NCBI RefSeq assembly: GCF_025147765.1
Contig: NZ_CP102265.1
Span: forward strand, 1,061,001 to 1,125,000
Source: Blautia obeum ATCC 29174
GTDB taxonomy: Bacteria; Bacillota; Clostridia; Lachnospirales; Lachnospiraceae
Direction of reading: 5' to 3'
Length of the DNA stretch: 64,000 nucleotides
Each line of letters starts with the position of its first letter. Position 1 is the first letter of the stretch. Positions 34,683-42,655 of the stretch are shown piece by piece. Position numbers and translations under genes: made by a program. Below the pieces are notes generated by a model. It ran no database searches. It had not been told where the DNA came from and saw nothing but the letters and a program-made list of their open reading frames with translations.

Positions 34683-35114
34683 ATGAGAAAAGCAATCGTA
34701 TATGCATCAGTACATCATGGAAATACAGAAAAAATAGTAAAAAGCATAGCAGAAAGATGTCAGGTTGATTTGATTGATGCAGTAAAACAGTCAGATGCAG
34801 ATCTGAGAAGTTATGATATGATCGGGTTTGCATCAGGAATCTATTTTTCGAAATTTCATCAGTCGATATTAAAATTTGCAGAAAAGAATTTGTCAGATGA
34901 CAAAAAGGTATTCCTGATCTGCACTTATGGTGGAAGTGCGAATTATAGATCCATAGAGCAGATTCTGGATAAAAAACATGCCAGCGTAGTAGGGAAATTT
35001 GGATGCAAAGGATATGATACATTTGGTCCCTTCAAACTGGTTGGAGGTATTGCAAAAGGACATCCGGATGATAAAGATATCCAAAATGCAGTGGAGTTTG
35101 TAAAAGACTTATAA
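34683..35114 (+). CDS. Flavodoxin-like protein
   Basis: The 143-residue protein has an FMN-binding flavodoxin fold: IVYASVHHGNTEKI supplies the phosphate loop and GFASGIYFSKFH and CTYGGSANYRS the two ring loops. It resembles the flavodoxin-domain proteins used as small electron carriers in anaerobes. It follows the HcpR-like gene after about 40 bases, so it may belong to the same stress unit. Confidence 0.85.
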   Translation: MRKAIVYASVHHGNTEKIVKSIAERCQVDLIDAVKQSDADLRSYDMIGFASGIYFSKFHQSILKFAEKNLSDDKKVFLICTYGGSANYRSIEQILDKKHASVVGKFGCKGYDTFGPFKLVGGIAKGHPDDKDIQNAVEFVKDL

Positions 35115-35179
35115 ACACGTAAAGAAGAAATAGAAATTTTCTCTGTTTTCACCACAAAATATATAATTAAGTGAGTAGC

Positions 35180-35285
35180 TCATTGAAACCTTTATTGCAG
35201 GAATCAATGATGTGGATGATGGACAGAATAATACAAAGGAGCTGCAGAACAATGAAGACTCAAGTTCTGCAGCTTCTTTTGTGTA
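35180..35285 (+). other. Possible C-terminal coding relic and terminator-like hairpin
   Basis: In the 250-base gap between the flavodoxin and a leftward gene, one frame reads FIAGINDVDDGQNNT and ends SSSAASFV and a stop, which looks like the tail of a lost protein. Within it, AGCTGCAGAAC and GTTCTGCAGCT form a perfect 11-bp stem followed by TCTTTTG, so the same DNA can act as a terminator. I recognise no family. Confidence 0.35.
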
Positions 35286-35364
35286 AATATGATGTGTCTT
35301 TTGCGGTTGAGATACAGCTATAGATTTTCCGGTCTGCAAAATAACGGCAGAGGGGACCGGGAAA

Positions 35365-36591
35365 TCAGATATGGCTTCCTTCGGTCAGGGAACAGCCATC
35401 CATCATGCGGATTCCGTTTATGGTATCCAGACAGGTGTCATACATTTCTTTCCATTCGTCAGAGGCATCTTCAGAGTACTGGCTGATGGTGGACATAAGA
35501 TCATACTTTTTGCCATCGACTGTTTCGATGCGGCCGAGATAGCCTTGCCATACACTGTCCAAAGGCTGGTCTTCACCATCGTAATATCTGGCTTCCAGGG
35601 TCAGCACAGGAACATCCTCATTGTAATAAGTCAGTTTATATCCACCATTTTCGGTTTTGGTCGTTTCATAATGGCAGAGATATTTCCAACGCTCCGGAGT
35701 AAGAACCTGGAAGTAATCCGTCATGGCCATATCCACATTCTCTGCGTAAACAAAATCTATGGATTTGATCAGCTCTGCAGCTTCCTTTTCAGCGGTCTTA
35801 TCATAGGTGTCTGACGGAGTCAGGATAAAAAGTCCAAATGTATAATCGTCAGTCTGGCATACAAGCGCATCAACATTTTTTTCTTCTTCGTTGACTGCGG
35901 TTAAATATTGATATTTCGTAGCAGGATAAGATTCAAAGGTAAGATCCTTTTGAGTGATGATCTCACCCTTTACCGGATAGTATTCTGCCAGAAAACCCTT
36001 CAGGGAAGAATCCTCCAGAGAAGAATTAGCTACTTTTAAAGCAAAGGCAGTACTTTTTCCCTCATTTACGGAACGTTGCTCGAAATAACCTTCTTTTTCA
36101 GGCATGGATTCTCTGATCGTATCATCAGCAGTGAATCCAACCCGCATATGAAGTTCGCCACGCTTTTCTGATTTAGAGTATTCTTCTGAAGAATCCCCGG
36201 AGGAGGAAGCAGCTTCTGATTCGGAATATTCCTGAAGATTGCCGTAGTCATCAATATAGTATTTATCTCTGGAGCCAATATAAGTGGTTCCGGTAGCGTC
36301 CTCCAGCCACACACTGCCATCCTCATAATAATAATGAGGTTCAAAATAACCGTCCTGTTCGGTCCAGCCGGCATCGTTGCCTTCCATCAGCTCACCGGAA
36401 TCCGGATCAGGGGCATAATTACCTTCGCCGATATATTCATCCTCGGAACCATTGCGGTACCAGTAATCTCCGTTTTCATCCTGCCAGATGTACTGACCAT
36501 CATCAGTTGGAGGGTCAGAAGCGAGGGCTGGGATTGCAGATATGGAAAGAGCAATCAAGCCTGTTAAAAGAAATAAGATTTTTTTATGCAT
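35365..36591 (-). CDS. Secreted protein with repeated aromatic-acidic N-terminal motifs
   Basis: Start at 36591 follows AGGAGG at five bases. The 408-residue product has a signal peptide (KKILFLLTGLIALSISAIPA then LAS) and a mature N-terminal region of repeated WQDENGDYWYRNGSEDEYIG-type units (YIW, YYEDGSVWLEDATGTTYIG). A serine-rich linker follows, then a C-terminal globular part of about 240 residues with SIDFVYAENVDMAMTDYF. There is no lipobox or sortase motif. The repeats resemble cell-surface or substrate-binding repeats but are not a named family to me. It lies downstream of a two-component system in the same direction. Confidence 0.65.
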   Translation of the reverse strand: MHKKILFLLTGLIALSISAIPALASDPPTDDGQYIWQDENGDYWYRNGSEDEYIGEGNYAPDPDSGELMEGNDAGWTEQDGYFEPHYYYEDGSVWLEDATGTTYIGSRDKYYIDDYGNLQEYSESEAASSSGDSSEEYSKSEKRGELHMRVGFTADDTIRESMPEKEGYFEQRSVNEGKSTAFALKVANSSLEDSSLKGFLAEYYPVKGEIITQKDLTFESYPATKYQYLTAVNEEEKNVDALVCQTDDYTFGLFILTPSDTYDKTAEKEAAELIKSIDFVYAENVDMAMTDYFQVLTPERWKYLCHYETTKTENGGYKLTYYNEDVPVLTLEARYYDGEDQPLDSVWQGYLGRIETVDGKKYDLMSTISQYSEDASDEWKEMYDTCLDTINGIRMMDGCSLTEGSHI

Positions 36592-36679
36592 AGGCACCTC
36601 CTGATAAAAAGAACTTGTCTGTTAAGTATATTGTAACAGACAGATTCTGATATTCAGAAATGTGAAGAAAAAGAGACAT

Positions 36680-37393
36680 TTACCGGCAGGTAAAAAGATA
36701 TCCCTTACCATAAACCGAGACAATGTCATATTCATCGGTATCCTCGGCACCGATCTTGACACGAAGATTAAAGATATGCCGCCGTACTGTGCTGGTATCT
36801 GTTCCCGCACAGCTGCCCCATACTGCTTCATAGAGCTCCTTTGCAGAAAAAATCTTCTCCTGGTTTTCGGCAAGGAGACGCAGCAGGGAGAATTCGGTAC
36901 GGGTAAGACCTGTGTCGGTATTATTGAGATATGCGTGACCGTCCGAAAGATCCAGCCGCAGGCTTCCGATGGTGATCTGGCGGGAAGCCTGAAATTTTTC
37001 TTTTATTTTTTCTTCTATTCGTTTCTGGCGTTCCAGAAGCATCTGGATCACGGCCAGAAATTCGTCAAAATTATAAGGTTTGGTGAGATAATAGTCGCCT
37101 CCCTGCTGAAGCCCTTCTACCTTATCGCGGATATCGCTTTTTCCTGTGAGAAAAAGAACAGGGTTCATGGTTTTTTCGCGGAAGTGGCGGCAGATATCCA
37201 GGCCGTTTCCGTCCGGAAGCATAATGTCCAGGATGAGAAGATCCGGCAGCTGTTCTTCAAGCTGATGATAGACTTCGGAGACTGTCTGCGCAGTGCGAAC
37301 ATCGTAGCCACGGCGCCGCAGCATCCGGCAGTTGGTATTCAGCACCTGTTCTTCATCCTCAACCATAAGGATAAGCGATTTATTTTCATTCAT
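36680..37393 (-). CDS. Response regulator, OmpR/PhoB family
   Basis: Start at 37393 follows GGAGGAGG. The 237-residue protein has a receiver domain with D12-D13 acid pair and the phosphoacceptor D56 in LLILDIMLPDGNG, and a lysine in FLTGKSD. The C-terminal DNA-binding domain is a winged helix with LTRTEFSLLRLLAENQEKIFS and TVRRHIFNLRVKIG. It follows the histidine kinase by 4 bases in the same operon and is probably phosphorylated by it. Output genes may include the secreted protein downstream. Confidence 0.92.
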   Translation of the reverse strand: MNENKSLILMVEDEEQVLNTNCRMLRRRGYDVRTAQTVSEVYHQLEEQLPDLLILDIMLPDGNGLDICRHFREKTMNPVLFLTGKSDIRDKVEGLQQGGDYYLTKPYNFDEFLAVIQMLLERQKRIEEKIKEKFQASRQITIGSLRLDLSDGHAYLNNTDTGLTRTEFSLLRLLAENQEKIFSAKELYEAVWGSCAGTDTSTVRRHIFNLRVKIGAEDTDEYDIVSVYGKGYLFTCR

Positions 37394-37397
37394 ATAT

Positions 37398-38681
37398 TTA
37401 TGACTCCTCCTCCGGAAGTGAGAAGAACACCTGAGTTCCCTCACCTTCTTGGCTTTTCAGCCATATTTTGCCGCCGTGGGCAGTGATGATCTGATGACAG
37501 ACATAGAGGCCTATGCCGTGCCGCCAGTAATCTTTATCTGCAGAAACATAACCCTTGAGCGCGTTTTTTCGCATTTCTTCTGACATGCCGGTTCCGGTGT
37601 CGGAAACGCAGATGGTCTGCCAGCCCGGTTCGCCTGTAAGGGAAATGGTGATGGTTCCGTTTTGAGTGTGACGATCTGCATTGGAGATCAGATTGGTGAT
37701 AACCTGGATCAGCCGTTCCGGGTCTGCAGAGATTTCCGGGAGGTCAGATTGTATCGTAAGGACCAGCTGGTTATTCCCGGAACTTGGATGACTGCTGAAA
37801 TCTTTTTCTACAGAATGTAAAAGTGCTCCCAGATCTGATGGTACAAGAGAAAGGGCCAGCCGTCCCTGCTCAATGGAAACGGTATCCATCAAATCCAGCA
37901 CGATCCGGTCGATCCGCATTACCGACTGTTCAATGGTGCGGAGATTTTCCTGCATAAGAGAGAAATCCAGAGGTTCTTCCTCAAGGAGCTCGGAGGTGTC
38001 CCGGGCATGGAGGGAGATGGAACTCAGAGGATTTTTGATCTCGTGGGCAACGGTGGTCAGGAAAGTAGACTTGGCATTGTCAAGGGAGCGCAGCCGCCGG
38101 TTCTGTTCCTCCAGAAGGAGCTGCTGCTGGTTATATTCCTTCAGATGAAAATAGAGAACAATGCCACAGACAGTACTTACAGAGACAAATGCCAGAAGAA
38201 TATCTGCCAGCCGGTCTACTTCCGTAGCAAAAGGAGTTACAATGTGCGGAAAATGGTATGCGACCAGACACAGTCCTATATATAGGACAATCTCCAGCAG
38301 AGAAACGATCAGAGCCCGTCTTTTTTCCAGCATCAGCACGGTAAAAATAATGGCAAACACGAAGAAAGCCGGCATACCGCCATGATATCCGCCGCTGGTA
38401 AAAAACATCACCGGAAAAACGATCAGAAAAATCATGACAATGGTGATCAGATAACATCGTTGATATTTCTCACTGTAATAGGAATAAAGAAAAAGTCCTC
38501 CTGAGACGGCGACCAGCACAAGGTTGATCAGGACATTTCCCCAGGAACCGGTTCCTAGACTGAGAAGGGCCATGATCAGGCTGATCACAGTGCCTCCTAA
38601 AGCCAGGATATTAAACAGCCGGACACGAAAATCAAGGGTGAGACTGAATAATGAGTGAAAAAAATGATGTATTTCCTGCAT
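37398..38681 (-). CDS. Membrane histidine kinase
   Basis: The 427-residue protein has six membrane segments (about 20-195) with small loops, so it senses a signal in or at the membrane rather than with a large extracellular domain. A short coiled coil is followed by HisKA with the phosphoaccepting histidine in TVAHEIKNPLSS and HATPase_c with NLISNADRH, DTGTGMSEE and GIGLYVCHQI. It is the first gene of a leftward operon with the response regulator. The stimulus cannot be told from sequence. Confidence 0.9.
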   Translation of the reverse strand: MQEIHHFFHSLFSLTLDFRVRLFNILALGGTVISLIMALLSLGTGSWGNVLINLVLVAVSGGLFLYSYYSEKYQRCYLITIVMIFLIVFPVMFFTSGGYHGGMPAFFVFAIIFTVLMLEKRRALIVSLLEIVLYIGLCLVAYHFPHIVTPFATEVDRLADILLAFVSVSTVCGIVLYFHLKEYNQQQLLLEEQNRRLRSLDNAKSTFLTTVAHEIKNPLSSISLHARDTSELLEEEPLDFSLMQENLRTIEQSVMRIDRIVLDLMDTVSIEQGRLALSLVPSDLGALLHSVEKDFSSHPSSGNNQLVLTIQSDLPEISADPERLIQVITNLISNADRHTQNGTITISLTGEPGWQTICVSDTGTGMSEEMRKNALKGYVSADKDYWRHGIGLYVCHQIITAHGGKIWLKSQEGEGTQVFFSLPEEES

Positions 38682-38952
38682 TGAAAAATCCTCCAGTAAA
38701 AAGAAAACAATGGGAAAGCTTCTGAAGTTACTGTGATTTTATCACAAACAGAGTAAGAAAAACAGTCTGGTTATGTGAAATCGGAGGAGGCGTGAAATGT
38801 AATGGAAACTGGATTGGAAAAAATATGGAAAACTGGATAACCGTTAGAGTGAAGGATTAAGATGATTGTAAAACATGCACTTTGTAGGCTATGATTCCTG
38901 CCCGATATTTTGTATAATATTACCATAAAATATACGGCAGGAGGTAAGCGTT

Positions 38953-39165
38953 ATGGCATTTTCACTTGACAGCAAAGTAAAGGATATCCTGAAAAATCCG
39001 GAAGCGGCAGCAGTTCTGGATAAGTACAGCCCTGACGCTTCAAAAAATCCACAGATGAAACTGGTTGGTGGTCTGACCTTACGGAAACTGGCATCTTTCC
39101 CGCAGTCGGCATTTTTGAAACCACATCTGGAAGAACTGGAAAAAGAGCTTCAGGCAATCGAATAA
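38953..39165 (+). CDS. Small helical protein (70 aa)
   Basis: AGGAGG precedes the ATG. The product reads DSKVKDILKNPEAAAVLDKY, then a short loop, then GGLTLRKLASFPQ and an acidic helix. This resembles a helical module of about 60 residues found at the C-terminus of some hydrolases and other clostridial enzymes, here free-standing. No catalytic residues are visible. It is divergent from the histidine kinase operon, with a TATAAT box about 25 bases upstream of its ribosome site. Function unknown. Confidence 0.6.
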   Translation: MAFSLDSKVKDILKNPEAAAVLDKYSPDASKNPQMKLVGGLTLRKLASFPQSAFLKPHLEELEKELQAIE

Positions 39166-39170
39166 TCTTC

Positions 39171-39213
39171 AAAAAAGAAGCAGCCTCCAATTTGGAGACT
39201 GTTTCTTTTTTTG
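39171..39213 (+). terminator. Terminator after the small helical protein
   Basis: GAAGCAGCCTCCA and TGGAGACTGTTTC form a long stem with minor mismatches around ATT, flanked by A and T runs, so it can work on both strands and may also end the leftward V4R/GcvT/SDR operon. Confidence 0.75.
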
Positions 39214-39217
39214 AACT

Positions 39218-39378
39218 CAAATCTGGAAACATTTTTCTGTGTGAAGTAGATCACAAACTTTTTAGACATGGCATAGGCCAGACCAGCGCGGAAAAACTCA
39301 CCTTTGACCATATTGACGGTTCCAATTGCATTGATGCGGATGATATTTTCTGTTGTTGTGTCGCTCGGTGAGACTCAT
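39218..39378 (-). pseudogene. Relic of a second SDR gene at the end of the GcvT-SDR operon
   Basis: On the minus strand a GGGAGG site and ATG (39378) are kept, but after MSLTER the frame is lost. A second frame continues ENIIRINAIGTVNMVKG, then jumps to FFRAGLAYAMSKKFVIYFT, which carries the YxxxK motif of short-chain dehydrogenases. The N-terminal NAD-binding half and an internal piece are missing. It is 20 bases downstream of the intact SDR gene. So the operon once encoded two dehydrogenases. Confidence 0.7.
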
Positions 39379-39397
39379 ATATATCCTCCCTTATTTT

Positions 39398-40159
39398 TTA
39401 GAAACATGTCCAGCCGCCGTCACATTTAAGTTCTTCACCGTTAACATAGCGGGACTGGTCGCTTGCGAGAAACAGGATTGCGTCAGCCAAGTCCTCCGGC
39501 ATAGCAAGCTCACCGGAGAAGTTCAGCAGCATGCTGGTTCGGCCAAAGCCGAACTCGTCGGAAGGAGGCATGACCAGAGGAATGTCAGTTACGACACCAC
39601 CGGGTGAAAGTGCATTACAGCGGATGCCTTCTTCCATGTACATGAATGCTGTGTTTTTTGTTGCTGCCAGCACAGCACCCTTGCTTGCACAGTAGGCAGC
39701 ACCGGAAGTCTGGTGTGTTGCGCCGACGGAGCAGATGTTGACGATTACGCCACCGTTGCCCTGTGCAAGATACTGTCTGCATTCTTCACGCATTCCATAC
39801 ATGAGACCAAATGTGTTGATGCGGAATGTTTCCATAAGCATTGTGTCAGACATGTCCGCAATAGCGGTGTTGTCATCCATGATACCGGCATCGTTTACGG
39901 CGATATCCAGTTTTCCGAATGTCTCCACTGCTTTTTTTACCATGTTTACAGCAGTTGCCGGATCACCGACATCACCTGCATGCCAGATTATCTCGCCAGG
40001 TAGTTCGCTGCATTCTTCGGCCAGGTCTCTAAGACGCTCTTCGCGGCGAGCAACCGCCACGACCTTGGCACCTTCACGGCAGAACAGTTCTGCTGTGGCA
40101 CGGCCGATACCTGCAGATGCACCTGTTACGATACAGACTTTTCCATCTAATCTTCCCAT
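39398..40159 (-). CDS. Short-chain dehydrogenase/reductase
   Basis: The 253-residue enzyme is complete: NAD(P)-binding TGASAGIGRAT, an AVNDAGIMDDN segment in place of the usual NNAG, the catalytic Ser in NICSVGATHQTSGAAYCASKG with Y-x-x-x-K, and PGGVVTDIP. It is an oxidoreductase of the FabG/glucose dehydrogenase group; the substrate cannot be named. It lies 14 bases after the GcvT-like gene with GGAGG before the ATG, so it surely works in the same pathway, perhaps oxidising or reducing the demethylated product. Confidence 0.88.
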   Translation of the reverse strand: MGRLDGKVCIVTGASAGIGRATAELFCREGAKVVAVARREERLRDLAEECSELPGEIIWHAGDVGDPATAVNMVKKAVETFGKLDIAVNDAGIMDDNTAIADMSDTMLMETFRINTFGLMYGMREECRQYLAQGNGGVIVNICSVGATHQTSGAAYCASKGAVLAATKNTAFMYMEEGIRCNALSPGGVVTDIPLVMPPSDEFGFGRTSMLLNFSGELAMPEDLADAILFLASDQSRYVNGEELKCDGGWTCF

Positions 40160-40173
40160 AATGTCCTCCTTTC

Positions 40174-41163
40174 TCAGCAGAAAACTTTGTTTACCACGAT
40201 GGCCGGAGAATCATTGCAGCCAACGGTCAGCTCCGCACCATCGGGTATGTCAGCGCGGACGGTGGCAAAACCAATGTTTTTGTCGACTGTATAGCCGTAG
40301 ATTGTCTGTGCACAGCGGCCGACTTCCACACCGTACCAGTATACACGCTCCCAGATGGAGATATCTTCTGTTGATTCACGTGAAAATTCAAGACCGACCA
40401 TACGATATTTCGGATGTTCTTTACGCGCCAGTGCTGCCTCTTTACCAATGAAATCTTTATCAGCGGCAACGGCCCATCCGAGTCCACACTCATATGGACT
40501 CAGGTGCTTAAAGTCCTGTTTGAGCGCGAAGCCTTTTTCCATTGGGATAGATCGGACATAGACTTCAAGAGTTTGAAGTTCACGTCCTCCGACAGCTTCG
40601 ACAGCTTTCAGTGCTAAATTGTGAATTTCTGCACTCTTATCAAATGCAGAATAGATTTCATAGCCATTTTCACCGGTGAAGCCGGAACGGTGAATATAGA
40701 CAGGAATATCGCCAATCTTACGCTCGCAGATGCCAAACCGTTTGAGTTCGTCAATCGGTTTATCTAACATGGCATTCATCGCATTGATACTATCAGGTCC
40801 CTGTATGGCATACATATCCCAGTCATAGGTGATGATTTTTGTCTGAATATCAGCTGTACCTTTGTGCTTCTCAATCCACGGTAGCAAACGTGGTCCATAG
40901 AGGTCGGAGACCCAGTACAGACCATCTGCCATGTGCATGACGATCACATCGTCAATGATTTCACCGTTTTCATCCAGCGATGCAGTGTATTTTGAACGTC
41001 CGACAGCAACTTTGGAAATGTTGCTGATATAAATCTTTTGAAGAACCTCCAGTGCGTCTTTGCCGGTAATCTCTACGATATCGTGTGTCCAGCGGTAAAA
41101 TCCCACACCCTTACGTATAGCATCAGCGTCTGCGCGTGCGACGTTATCTTCTCTAAACAGCAT
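40174..41163 (-). CDS. GcvT-fold aminomethyltransferase / folate-dependent demethylase-like enzyme
   Basis: Start at 41163 is fixed by AAGGAGGAGG. The 329-residue protein shows the T-protein/DmdA fold: GEIIDDVIVMH with the Asp that binds folate or amino group in GcvT, RSGFTGENGYEIY and LSPYECGLGWAVAADKDFIGKEA. No other glycine-cleavage gene (gcvH, gcvP) is near, so it is unlikely to be a glycine-cleavage T-protein. The family also holds tetrahydrofolate-dependent demethylases such as DmdA and LigM. A methyl-removing or C1-transfer role on an unknown substrate is the best inference. Confidence 0.75.
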   Translation of the reverse strand: MLFREDNVARADADAIRKGVGFYRWTHDIVEITGKDALEVLQKIYISNISKVAVGRSKYTASLDENGEIIDDVIVMHMADGLYWVSDLYGPRLLPWIEKHKGTADIQTKIITYDWDMYAIQGPDSINAMNAMLDKPIDELKRFGICERKIGDIPVYIHRSGFTGENGYEIYSAFDKSAEIHNLALKAVEAVGGRELQTLEVYVRSIPMEKGFALKQDFKHLSPYECGLGWAVAADKDFIGKEAALARKEHPKYRMVGLEFSRESTEDISIWERVYWYGVEVGRCAQTIYGYTVDKNIGFATVRADIPDGAELTVGCNDSPAIVVNKVFC

Positions 41164-41179
41164 ATTTTGTCCTCCTCCT

Positions 41180-42400
41180 TTACAGCATTCGCGAGTCTTC
41201 CTTGCGGATGACCTTGATGTACATTTCTTCTTCGTCACGATTTTCGATTACACAGGACCATTCCGTGCTGACCAGCGTTTTAGCTGCACCATTCCACTGT
41301 GCCTCGTAGGCATCTACCAGTTCATCCAGAGGTGCCATCTCATAACGGGCAGTAAAGTCCTCTGATTTGACCTTGATCCAGGTTTCATCCTTGGTCCAGC
41401 GAACCATCTCATAGGGGACCTGTTGTACGTCCAGCATATAGCGGATATATCCGCCGAGAATACGGCCGTCGTTCTCGTCCATATCATGAGGAATGCCCAG
41501 AAAACTCCGCAGACCTTCTTTTGCAAAGGGATCGATAAACTGATTTTTACCGGCAGTAGCAAAGATAATGCGGAATACTCGCATGAATTCATCTTCATCA
41601 GGCGCCATCTCTTTAATAGCCATCATTGGGAACTGGATAGACCATACCCAGCCCATTTGCGCAACCCAGTGATATGCTTTTTCCAGCGATGTTTCCTCGC
41701 CGAAGTTCTGTGTGTATTGACCATTACGCAGACACTGACCATCTTTGACCATGCGTTCTCGAGGCGTATCATGAATAGGATCTACAGGTTGCTGCATATG
41801 TTCCAGCCAATCCTGCTTCGGCAGTCCATAGACATCCCGTCGTTCTGCCACGACACGACAGTGCTTGTTACCACAGCCTCGTGCCTGGCACATATTCAGT
41901 GCCACTTCGTTTTCTGTTCCGTTGGAAGAAGCCAGATCGAAGTTTGCAGTGAACATACTGGTGGTCATATTGCACAGTTCGCTGCCCACAATATCCCAGG
42001 GACAGGTATCCAGCTCTTTTTCCACTCGATTTCGGGTAAACTGTATTACTCGACCGGCCATATTTTCCCATTCATCGCCGGAGTCACCGGTAATGCCACC
42101 AAGCCAGCTGGATTTTTCACAAAGCTCCGGGATGTTAAATGCTTCATAGAGAGCAGCATTAACATAGTTTTTCTGTTCATCGGGGCTTCCTGCAACTGCC
42201 ATATTCATCATATTGGCAATATTGCAGATGGCTGCGGTGCGTTTTTCCCAGTTAGGTTCAAAAATGCGCATGACCTGAAAAAGATTGGCAGTCATAGCGG
42301 CAATTTGGCGATTCAGCTGTCGATAGGCTTCTTCCTCCGTAATTAGTCTGCCCCAGGCAGTTGAAAAGCATTTTTTCGTCTCCAGTTTTTCTTTTAGCAT
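41180..42400 (-). CDS. Large protein with V4R/XylR_N-like domain, first gene of the GcvT-SDR operon
   Basis: A strong AGGAGG site starts this 406-residue soluble protein. About residues 30-190 resemble a V4R or XylR_N-type small-molecule-binding domain, ending in a cysteine pattern MCQARGCGNKHCRVVAERRD that recalls the family's C-terminal zinc-like motif. The second half (about 210-406) is not familiar: a QMGWVWSIQFPMMAIKEM helix and DEDEFMRVFRIIFATAG, then acidic strands. There is no HTH, so it is not a regulator itself; it may be a substrate-binding or catalytic partner of the GcvT-like enzyme. Family assignment is tentative. Confidence 0.5.
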   Translation of the reverse strand: MLKEKLETKKCFSTAWGRLITEEEAYRQLNRQIAAMTANLFQVMRIFEPNWEKRTAAICNIANMMNMAVAGSPDEQKNYVNAALYEAFNIPELCEKSSWLGGITGDSGDEWENMAGRVIQFTRNRVEKELDTCPWDIVGSELCNMTTSMFTANFDLASSNGTENEVALNMCQARGCGNKHCRVVAERRDVYGLPKQDWLEHMQQPVDPIHDTPRERMVKDGQCLRNGQYTQNFGEETSLEKAYHWVAQMGWVWSIQFPMMAIKEMAPDEDEFMRVFRIIFATAGKNQFIDPFAKEGLRSFLGIPHDMDENDGRILGGYIRYMLDVQQVPYEMVRWTKDETWIKVKSEDFTARYEMAPLDELVDAYEAQWNGAAKTLVSTEWSCVIENRDEEEMYIKVIRKEDSRML

Positions 42401-42432
42401 GGTATACCTCCTGTCTACTTTTGTTTTGATTT

Positions 42433-42438
42433 ATTATA
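42433..42438 (-). promoter_or_regulatory. Leftward -10 box of the V4R-GcvT-SDR operon
   Basis: On the minus strand TATAAT lies about 35 bases before the V4R-like start, but no good -35 hexamer is 17 bases upstream. This is what one expects of an activator-dependent promoter, with the palindromes upstream as activator sites. Confidence 0.45.
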
Positions 42439-42496
42439 GTCAAAAAATACTGCATCGAACATTCTACAAAAAGATGGTTTTTATCTTCTTCTTTAC

Positions 42497-42593
42497 ATAC
42501 AATTTGTATTCTAAAAAACCATACAATTTATATGGACATTATTTGTGAATAATGCATATAAAACAGATGCCACCCATACAAAACGTATGGGTG
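42497..42593. promoter_or_regulatory. Three related palindromes between the PucR gene and the operon
   Basis: ATACAATTTGTAT (42497-42509), CCATACAATTTATATGG (42519-42535) and the stem CACCCATAC-N5-GTATGGGTG (42571-42593) all contain a CATACAA half-site and its complement. They fill the space between the leftward -10 box and the rightward PucR promoter. Three copies of one half-site in a divergent promoter region strongly suggest binding sites of the PucR-family activator. Confidence 0.6.
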
Positions 42594-42598
42594 ATATC

Positions 42599-42627
42599 TT
42601 GACAGCTTTTTTTTGAAAAATTATAAT
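42599..42627 (+). promoter_or_regulatory. Consensus promoter of the PucR-family gene
   Basis: TTGACA and TATAAT are exactly 17 bases apart, a perfect housekeeping promoter, 29 bases before the start codon. The third palindrome ends six bases before it, so the regulator may repress itself. Confidence 0.75.
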
Positions 42628-42655
42628 ATTTTTAGAATAATTTGGGAGGCTGGTT

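Noticed and set aside
39240..39255. Perfect Crp-type site TGTGA-N6-TCACA
   Set aside because: It falls inside the coding relic of the second SDR (codons of the KFVIYFT segment on the minus strand), so it is best explained as coding sequence.
41423..42346. Long rightward frame (307 codons) opposite the V4R-like gene
   Set aside because: Shadow frame: no ribosome site, composition rich in Phe, His and Ile typical of antisense frames, while the minus-strand gene has AGGAGG and operon context.
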